Part shown: piece by piece, positions 56,388 through 64,000 of the stretch
Numbering within the stretch: the first letter of the stretch is position 1
How the letters are laid out: each line of letters starts with the position of its first letter
Assembly: GCF_033115175.1 (NCBI RefSeq)
Contig: NC_084850.1
Span: forward strand, 19,375,218 to 19,439,217
Length of the DNA: 64,000 nucleotides
Source: Lepus europaeus
Lineage: Eukaryota; Chordata; Mammalia; Lagomorpha; Leporidae
Direction: 5' to 3'
Translations under genes and position numbers: made by a program
Notes under the pieces: model-generated
The model's input: only the letters and a program-made list of their open reading frames with translations
What the model was told of the DNA's origin: nothing
The model's database searches: none

Positions 56388-59300
56388 AAACTTTTATTTA
56401 ATGAATATAAATTTCCAAAGTACAGCTTATGGATTACAATGGATTCCTCCCCCCACAACTTCCCTCCCACCCGCAACCCTCCCCTTTCCCGCTCCCTCTC
56501 CCCTTCCATTCACATCAAGATTCATTTTCAATTCTCTTTATATACAGAAGATCAGTTTAGTATATATTAAGTAAAGATTTCAACAGTTTGCCCCCACATA
56601 GCAACACAAAGTGAAAAAATACTGTTGGAGTACTAGTTATAGCATTAAATAACAGTGTATATCACATTAATGACAGAGATCCTGCATGATATTTTTTAAA
56701 AAAAAGATTGATTACTTTTCTATGTAATTTCCAATTTAACACCAAGGTTTTTTTTTTTTTCATTTTCAATTATCTTTATATACAGAAGATCGATTCTGTA
56801 TATAATTAGTAAAGACTTCATCAGTTTGCACCCACAGAGAAACACAAAGTGTAAAAATACTGTTTCAGTACTAGTTATAGCATCACTGCACATTAGACAA
56901 CACATTAAGGACAGATCCCACATGAGATGTAAGTACACAGTGACTCCTGTTGCTGACTTAACAATTTGACACTCTTATTTATGGCGTCAGTAATCTCCCT
57001 AGGCTCTAGTCATGAGTTGCCAAGGCTATGGAAGCCTTTAGAGTTCGCTGACTTTGATCTTATTCAGACAAGGTCATAGTCAAAGTGGAAGTTCTCTCCT
57101 CCCTTCAGAGAAAGGTACCTCCATCTTTGATGGCCCCATTCTTTCCACTGGGATCTCACTTGCAGAGATCTTTCATTTAGGTCTTCTTCTTTTTTTCTTT
57201 TCCATGGTATCTTGGCTTTCCATGCCTACAAAACTCTCATAGGCTCTTCAGCCAGATCCGGATGCCTTAAGGGCTGATTCTGAGGCCAGAGTGCTGTTTA
57301 GGACATCTGCCATTCTATGAGTCTGTTGTGTATCCCGCTTCCCATGTTGGATCGTTCTCTATCTTTTTGATTCTATCAGTTAGTATTAGCAGACACTAGT
57401 CTTGTTTGTGTGATCCCTTTGATTCTTAGACCTCTTTGTCTCTTTGGGACTGTCTTAATTCACTCAGCATGATGTTTTCCAGATTCCTCCATCTTGTTGC
57501 AAATGACCGGTTTTCATTGTTTCTTACTGCTGTATAGTATTCTATTGAGTACATGTCCCATAGTTTCTTTATCCAGTCTACTGTTGATGGGCATTGGGGT
57601 TGGTTCCAGGTCTTAGCTATTGTGAATTGGGCTGCAATAAACATTAATGTGCAGATGGCTTTTTTGTTTGCCAATTTAATTTCCTTTGGATAAATTCCAA
57701 GGAGTGGGATGGCTGGGTTGTATGGTAGGGTTATATTCAGGTTTCTGAGGAATCTCCAGACTGACTTCCATAGTGGCTTAACCAGTTTGCATTCCCACCA
57801 ACAGTGGGTTAGTGTCCCTTTTTCCCCACATCCTCGCCAGCATCTATTGTTGGTAGATTTCTGAATGTGAGCCATTCTCACCGGGCTGAGGTGAAACCTC
57901 ATTGTGGTTTTGATTTGCATTTCTCTGATTACTAGTGATCTTGAACATTTCTTCATGTGTCTGTTGGCCATTTGGATTTCCTCTTTGGAAAGATGTCTGT
58001 TGAGGTCTTTGGCCCATCTCTTAAATGGGTTGTTTGTTTTGTTGTTGTGGAGTTTCTTGATCTCTTTGTAGATTCTGGTTATCAACGCTTTATCTGTAGC
58101 ATAGTTTGCAAATATTTTTTCCCATTCTGTCGGTTGCCTCTTCACTTTCCTGACTGTTTCTTTTGAAGTACAGAAACTTCTCAATTTGATGCAATCCCAA
58201 TAGTTAATTTTGGTTTTGACTGCCTGTGCTTCTGGGGTCTTTTCCAAGAAGTCTTTGCCAGTACCTATATCTTGCAGGGTACTCCAATGCTTTCTAACAA
58301 TTTGATGGTTTCGGGTTGCAGATTTAAGTCTTTAATCCATGTTGAGTGAATTTTTGTGTAAGGTGAAAGGTAAGGGTCTTACTTCAAGCTTCTGCACGTG
58401 GAAATCCAATTTTCCCAGCACCATTTATTGAATAGACTATCCTTATTCCAGGGATTAGTTTTGCATCTTTGATCAAATATAAGTTGGCTGTAGATGTTTG
58501 GATTGATTTCTGGTGTTTCTATTCTGTTCCATTGGTCTATCCATCTGTTTCTGTACCAGTACCCTGCTGTTTTGATAACAATTGCCCAGTAGTATGTCCT
58601 GAAATCTGGTATTGTGATGCCTCCGGCTTTGTTTTTGTTGTACAAGATTGCTTTGGCTATTCGAGGTTTCCTGTGTCTCCATATGAATTTCAGCATCATT
58701 TTTTTCCAGATCTGAGAAGAATGTCTTCGGTATTTTGATTGGTATTGCATTGAATGTATAAATTGCTTTTGGGAGAATAGACATTTTGATGATGTTGATT
58801 CTTCCAATCCATGAACATGGAAGATTTCTCCATTTTTTGGTATCCTTTTCTATTTCTTTCTTTAAGGTTTTGTAGTTTTCATCGTAGAGATCTTTAACGT
58901 CCTTGGTTAAGTTTATTCCAAGGTATTTGATTGTTTTTGTAGCTATTGTGAATGGGATTGATCTTAGAAGTTCTTCCTCAGCCGTGGCATTGCCTGTGTA
59001 TACAAAGGCTGTTGATTTTTGTGCATTGATTTTATATCCTGCTACTTTGCCAAACTCTTCAATGAGTTCCAGTAGTCTCTTAGTAGAGTTCTTTGGGTCC
59101 CCTAAATAAAGAATCATATCATCTGCAAAGAGGGATAGTTTGACTTCTTCCTTCCCAATTTGTATCCCTTTAATTTCTTTTTCTTGCCTAATACCTCTGG
59201 CTAAGACTTCCAGAAGTATATTGAAGAGCAGCGGTGAGAGTGGGCATCCCTGTCTGCTACCAGATCTCAGTGGAAATGCTTCCAACTTTTCCCCATTCAA

Positions 59301-60300
59301 TAGGATAATGGCCGTGGGTTTTTCATAAATTACTTTGATTGTATTGAACAATGTTCCTTCTATACCCAGTTTGCTTAGAGTTTTCATCATGAAAGGGTGT
59401 TGTATTTTATCAAATGCTTTCTGTGCGTCTATTGAGAGAATCATATGGTTTTTCTTCTGCAGTCTGTTAATGTGGTGTATCACGTTGATTGTTTTGCGAA
59501 CATTGAACCATCCCTGCATACCAGGGATAAAGCGCAATCGGTCTGTGGATGATCTTTCTGATGTGTTGTTGCATTCTTTTGGCCAGAATTTTATTGAGGA
59601 GTTTTGCATCTATGTTCATCAGGGATATTGGTCTGTAATTCTCTTTCAATGCTGCTTCTTTTTCTGGCTTAGGAATTAAGGTGATGCTGGCTTCATAGAA
59701 AGAATTTGGGAGGATTCCCTCTTTTTCAATTGCCCTGAATAGTTTGAGAAGAATTGGAGTCAGTTCTTCTCTAAATGTCTGGTAGTACTCAGCAGTGAAT
59801 CCATCTGGTCCTGGGCTTTTCTTTGTTGGGAGAGCCTTTATTACTGTTTCAATTCCTGTCTCAGTTATGGGTCTGTTTAGGTTTTCTATGTCCTCCTGGC
59901 TCAATTTAGGTATGTTGTATGTGTCCAAGAATCTGTCCATTTCTGATAGATTTCCCTGTTTGCTGGCATACAAGTCCTTGTAGTAATTTCTGATGATTCT
60001 TTTTATTTCTGTGGTGTCTGTTGTTACGTTTCCAGTTTCATCTCTGATTTTATTGATTTGGGTCTTTTCTCTTCTTTTTTTAGTTAGTTGGGCCAGTGGG
60101 GTGTCAATTTTGTTTATTTTTTCAAAAAACCAGCTCCTTCTTTGGCTGATTTTTTGTAATTTTTTTTGGATTCAATCCTGTTGATTTCTTCTTTGATTTT
60201 AATTATTTCTCTTCTCCTACTGGGTTTGGGTTTGGTTTGCTGCAGATTTTCTATATCCTTGAGATGACTTGAAAGCTCATCTATTTGGTGCCATTCCAAT
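56388..60300 (-). mobile_element. L1-3: 5'-truncated L1 with a doubled 3'UTR end
   Basis: Read in complement: ORF2 from the endonuclease-RT linker (60300) to its stop (57426), a shortened 3'UTR, a first 3'UTR end stopping at 'attgaaaatg' (about 56759), an A-run, a ~60-base spacer, then a second distal 3'UTR (56690-56388) and an A-rich tail. Relative to L1-1, the ~430 bases just after the ORF2 stop are missing. The 5' edge meets the tail of element D at 60301. Either L1-3 is 5'-truncated there, or D inserted into it; the window ends before this can be settled. Confidence 0.8.
57426..60300 (-). pseudogene. L1-3 ORF2, best-preserved RT in the window
   Basis: In sense order: a linker piece (60299-60114), then a 168-codon frame (59973-59467) with [20 protein letters not shown] and [20 protein letters not shown]. 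The RT core (59609-58473) has [20 protein letters not shown] and [10 protein letters not shown] thumb region follows, with [20 protein letters not shown] (58807-58379). Last comes a 273-codon C-terminal frame (58247-57426) with a Cys/His cluster ([20 protein letters not shown]), ending [10 protein letters not shown]. Only a handful of frameshifts separate these blocks, so it is much younger than L1-1 or L1-2. The endonuclease domain is absent. Confidence 0.9.
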
Positions 60301-61326
60301 TGTTTTTTTAACTTTTATTTAATGAATATAAATTTCCAGTGTACAGCTTATGGATTACAATGGCTTCCCCCTCCCATAACTTCCCTCCCAACCGCAACCC
60401 TCCCCTCTCCCGCTCCCTCTCCCCTTCCATTTGCATCAAGATTCGTTTTCAATTCTCTTTATATACAGAAGATCAATTTAGTATAAAGATTTCAACAGTT
60501 TGCACCCACATAGAAACACAAAGTGAAACATACTGTTTGAGTACTAGTTATAGCATTAAATCAGAATGTACAGCACATTAAGGACAGAGATCCCACATGA
60601 GGAACAAGTGCACAGTGGCTCCTGTTGTTGACCCAACAAATTGACACTCTAGTTTATGGCACCAGTAACCATCCTAGGCTGTCGTCATGAGTTGCCAAGG
60701 CTATGGAAGCCTTCCAAGTTTGCCGACTCTGATCATATTTAGACAAGGTCATAAAAGACAGAGTGAGGATAGTAACCAATTATCCTAAGAGTGGCATTTA
60801 CCAGGTTTGAACAATTATACAGCATTAAGTGGGGAAGAGGACCATCAGTACACACAGGTTGGGAGTGGAGCCATTGGTGGTACAATAGAGGTTATGATTA
60901 CAAAGGAATGAGGCCCAAGTGCACTAGACAGGGCCTAGAACAAAGGACAGAGTCATTATTAGAGGAGCTAAGAAAGGTGCTGTCTAAGCTACAAGTAATT
61001 TTTCTGATTGAGAGGCAAATAGAACCTGATAGAAAAGGGCTTGATAATAATCTGGTGGGCTTTAGGCCTTGTAAATTCAGAGGCCCAGACCTATCTATCT
61101 CTTCACATGGGGTATATCCTAAGGGAGGTGTGAACCTCCTAGGGGAAGGCACTCTGTTGACTTTCATTACTTGGCTGGCCTGGGAGGAGAGCTAGCCAGG
61201 TAAAGGCAGGAGGCATCTCTAACAAGAAATTTACAGTTCTGCCTGCAATGTTGCTGACCCTACTTGACCATCCCCTCAGCTGCAGTGGTCACTTTGGAAG
61301 TTGGGCTGAGTGAAGGGCTTTTCAGC

Positions 61327-61638
61327 TTAGAGCCAATAAGATCTGTGGCTCTGACCTGGGCATCCTTCGACTCCAGGGCAGGTCCATTTCCAGTGATCCA
61401 ACTCTTGGCAGAGCTGCCAGGGCTCTTCACAAGCTGACTTTTGCTGAAGCCCAGGCTTACCACATTGAAAGCCACTGCAGTGGACTGGCCTGTTGGGTCT
61501 CCTTGAGGGCAGATCACTGTACAGATCAGCCATTAATAGGCCTGCCACCCATTGCTTCTGATGCCTAGCTCTCTTTTCTTCCTGGTTTGTGTTAAAGCAG
61601 ACTAGAGGATGCAAGTCAAGGGAGTGCCCAAGTCCCAT
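61327..61638 (-). pseudogene. Decayed ERV nucleocapsid-like ORF, copy D
   Basis: 103 codons open, the same frame as in A, B and C, with CQELDHWKWTC intact. It is cargo of element D. Confidence 0.5.
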
Positions 61639-62492
61639 CTCTAATCTTCGGTGGCCTGAACTACAAGTCTATAGTCACAGGCATGTTCTGTAGTAGTTTT
61701 TCTAAGGTAGACAATGCCCATGAGGAAAATTATATTCTCACGTTAAAAAACTTTCTTTCCCTTTGGTCTGAAAGGGAGGTTTTTTCTACTTACTGTATAC
61801 TTCGCTGATGGCGAAGTGAATCTAGCTATGAGATTATTATTTAAGTTCTTATTTTGGCTATGCTATTACAGAAAAGTGTAACTATGGATGACAAAAGACT
61901 TTAAGTCGCCATGTTTAAAATTATAAACTCATCAGCCAACAAGAGGCACTTGCTTACTTCACAGTATTTTTGAAAGCACCTGTAGGATTTTACAAGTATT
62001 TCACCCTTTAGGCCTCTGGGGCTTTCTCATTAAGATAACTGTCATGTCTAGAAACACAAGATCATTAGACTTTTTAATTCTCAAACATTTTTATTAATAG
62101 CATTTTCCATTATAGAAACTTAAAGTCTGGTACCACATCACATCTTGACAGTCCTTCTAATATACTCCAAATAGCCTGCTTATTTGGTGTCTCTATAAGA
62201 TGAGAGACATAGGTCCTTCGATTTTTTCAGTTGGGCCCAAACTGGAAAAACCAAAGTCCAGGATTTACTGGAAATTTTAGAGACCAGATTGTTTGAAACT
62301 TTGATTTTTTGAATGCCTGTCAAGAATGCCAAGAAGGCTCAAAATCCAAAATATCTGGTTGAAATAAGATTTCTTAAAATCATGACATAACATAGACCAA
62401 ATTTGATCATTGTTACAAGGTGATTATTCAAATCTTTGAAAATAAGCACATATTTAAATAACGCATAGCTCTTAATAAAAAATCAGCTGTTT

Positions 62493-62820
62493 ATATACAA
62501 AAGATCAGTTTAGTATATATTAGGTAACGATTTCAACAGTTTGCCCCCATATAACAACACAAAGTGAAAAAAAATACTGTTGGAGTACTAGTTATAGCAT
62601 TAAATAAGAGTGTACAGCACATTAAAGACAGAGATCCTACATAATATTTTTTTAAAAAATTAATTTTCTCTTGAAAATGAATCATGATGTGATTGGAAGG
62701 GGGGAGGGGGCGGGGGGGGAGGGTTGTGGGTGGGAGGGAAGTTTTGGGAGGGGGAAGCCATTGTAAACCATGGGCTGTGCTTTGGAAATTTATATTCATT
62801 AAATAAAAGTTTAATTAAAA
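62493..62820 (+). mobile_element. Twin-primed (5'-inverted) L1 insertion in element D
   Basis: 62493-62670 is L1 3'UTR in reverse, starting just upstream of the 'tatatac' landmark. 62671-62820 is the adjoining L1 3' end in sense ('gaaaatgaatcatgatg' to an A-tail). The two pieces are neighbours in the L1 3'UTR, which is the signature of twin priming. The target text tcagctgttt occurs on both sides (62483-62492 and 62825-62834). The inverted piece ends with the spacer typical of the double-3'UTR L1s. Confidence 0.85.
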
Positions 62821-62987
62821 AAACTCAGCTGTTTTTGAACAATTAGAATTTAACAGACATCAAGAGAACATAATAGATTACTTTAACACATTGCTTTAAC
62901 AGAGCATCAGAGTTTAATTCTATGTCAAAGAGAAATTGAGCTTCCTGGGATCTTTTGCTGTGAGGTTTCCTTCCTTTACCTTCTTTC

Positions 62988-64000
62988 CTATTGGTGACCA
63001 TGTTTCTGTGTTTCTGTGTGTAACACATCTTTAAGCATCTTTTGCAGGGCAGGATGAGTGGCAACAAATTCTTTCAGTTTCTGTTTGCTATGAAAAGTCT
63101 TAATTTCACCTTCATTCACAAATGAGAGCTTTGCAGGATATAGTATTCTGGGCTGGCAGTTTTTCTCTCTTAGTACCTGGGCTATGTCTCGCCATTCCCT
63201 TCTAGCTTGTAGGGTTTCTGATGAGAAGTCTGCTGTGAGTCTAATTGGAGAACCTCTAAGAGTAATCTGACGTTTCTCTCTTGCACCTTTTAGGATCTTT
63301 TCTTTATGTTTCACTGTGGTGAGTTTGATTACAACATGTCGTGGTGAGGATCTCTTTTGGTCGTGTTTTTAGGGGTTCTATAAGCTTCCTGTACTAAGAT
63401 GCCTCTGTCCTTCTCCAAACCTGGGAAATTTTCTGCTAGTATCTCACTGAAAATGCCTTCTAATCCTTTCTCCCTCTCCATGCCTTCAGGAACTCCTAGA
63501 ACCCGAATGTTCGGTTTTTTAATAGTATCCTGTAGATTCCCGACAATATTTTTTAGATTTCTAATTTCTTCTTCTTTTCTTTGGTTTGCCTGTTTCCTTT
63601 CCTGTGCTCTGTCTTCTAAGTCTGATATTCTCTCTTCTGCTTCGCCCATTCTGTTCTTAAGGCTCTCTAATGTTTTTGTCATTTGATCTATTGAATTCTT
63701 CATTTCATTATGATTTCTCGTCGCTATCACAGTTTCTTGTTCTACTAGTTGTTTCATTTCATTTTGATTCCTCCTTAATATTTCATTTTCATGAGAGAGA
63801 TTTTCTATCTTGTCTATTAAGGATTTCTGTAGTTCAAGAATTTGTTTTTGAGAACTTCTTAATGATCTTACCAATTTTTTGAGATCTGCTTCTTGCATTT
63901 CTTCAATCTCATCATCTTCATAATCTTGAATTGGGGTGTCTTTTTCATTTGGGGGCGCCATAGTGTCTTCCTTGTTCTTGTTAGCTTGGTTTTTGTGTTT
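62988..64000 (-). pseudogene. ORF1 of element D (partial, frameshifted)
   Basis: The frame enters from beyond the window (KHKNQANKNKED just after the expected start). It has the same domain order as C and E: acidic N-terminus, coiled coil (LEQETVIATRNHNEMKNSID region) and RRM-like core. It ends ...AYRTPKNTTKRDPHHDML at about 63329 through the same one-base loss as C (about 63365-63371). The C-terminal domain is open in another frame (63314-62988) and ends early at a TAG after KHGHQ. Confidence 0.9.

Larger units (their letters stand above)
60303..64000 (-). mobile_element. Chimeric L1-like element D, running off the window
   Basis: It has the same plan as element C: an A-rich tail and distal 3'UTR with the 'ccagtgtacagctt' marker (60337), non-L1 cargo from 60753, the nucleocapsid-like frame (61327-61638), the ORF1-proximal module, the L1 spacer ('ttgagcttcc' in plus, 62937-62946) and ORF1 to the window end. 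Compared with C, about 825 bases of cargo are absent at 61876/61877. A twin-primed L1 (62493-62820) is inserted. The 5'UTR lies outside the window. Confidence 0.85.

Overview
The window is mammalian nuclear DNA and almost certainly lagomorph (rabbit-like). It holds many copies of the tRNA-derived C-family SINE (CSINE) typical of rabbits, with a GC-rich head, A/B-box promoter, a CT-rich stretch and an A-rich tail. It also holds many LINE-1 (L1) copies with one characteristic 3' end. I recognise no functional host protein-coding exon. The only host-gene-derived sequence I can name is a broken retrocopy of PRELID3B (54571-55733).

Layout. 1-2.7 kb: ancient MIR, L2 and MaLR debris plus CSINEs. 2.7-10.4 kb: a full-length but decayed plus-strand L1 with near-perfect target-site duplications (TSDs), carrying a nested L1 3' end in ORF1 and a CSINE in ORF2. 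10.4-15 kb: unique DNA with old CSINEs and MIR. 15.0-22.1 kb: a nested cluster of minus-strand L1-derived elements, including a 3.1-kb inverted repeat. 22.1-25.9 kb: old L1 fragments and four or more CSINEs. 25.9-32.0 kb: an older plus-strand L1. 32-41.4 kb: mostly unique DNA with L2, MER5-like, MLT1 and old L1 remnants. 41.4-43 kb: a Tigger-type (MER2-like) DNA transposon split by an L1. 43-46.4 kb: MIR and CSINEs. 46.4-51.6 kb: a complete chimeric L1-like element. 51.9-56.4 kb: unique DNA, an L1 tail and the PRELID3B retrocopy. 56.4-60.3 kb: a minus-strand L1 with a fairly well preserved ORF2. 60.3-64.0 kb: a second chimeric element running off the end of the window.

The most interesting content is a family of chimeric L1-derived elements, labelled A (15167-16901), B (16902-18255), C (46446-51584), D (60303-64000+) and, with a different 3' structure, E (19488-22085 plus 18256-19487 and 15011-15166). 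C, D and E keep the L1 5'UTR and ORF1 but lack ORF2. L1 homology stops at the same point in the inter-ORF spacer and is replaced by non-L1 sequence (about 2.66 kb in C). In A-D this sequence includes a stretch resembling a decayed endogenous-retrovirus nucleocapsid region, and it then rejoins the last ~480 bp of the L1 3'UTR. The copies share the same junctions and diagnostic 3'UTR changes. C and D also share one ORF1 frameshift. C has an exact 16-bp TSD and a 5' end matching genuine L1s. This pattern indicates a mobile, ORF2-less, probably trans-mobilised lineage, comparable to the known 'half-L1' (HAL1) elements but carrying foreign cargo. Whether it is already catalogued could not be checked here.
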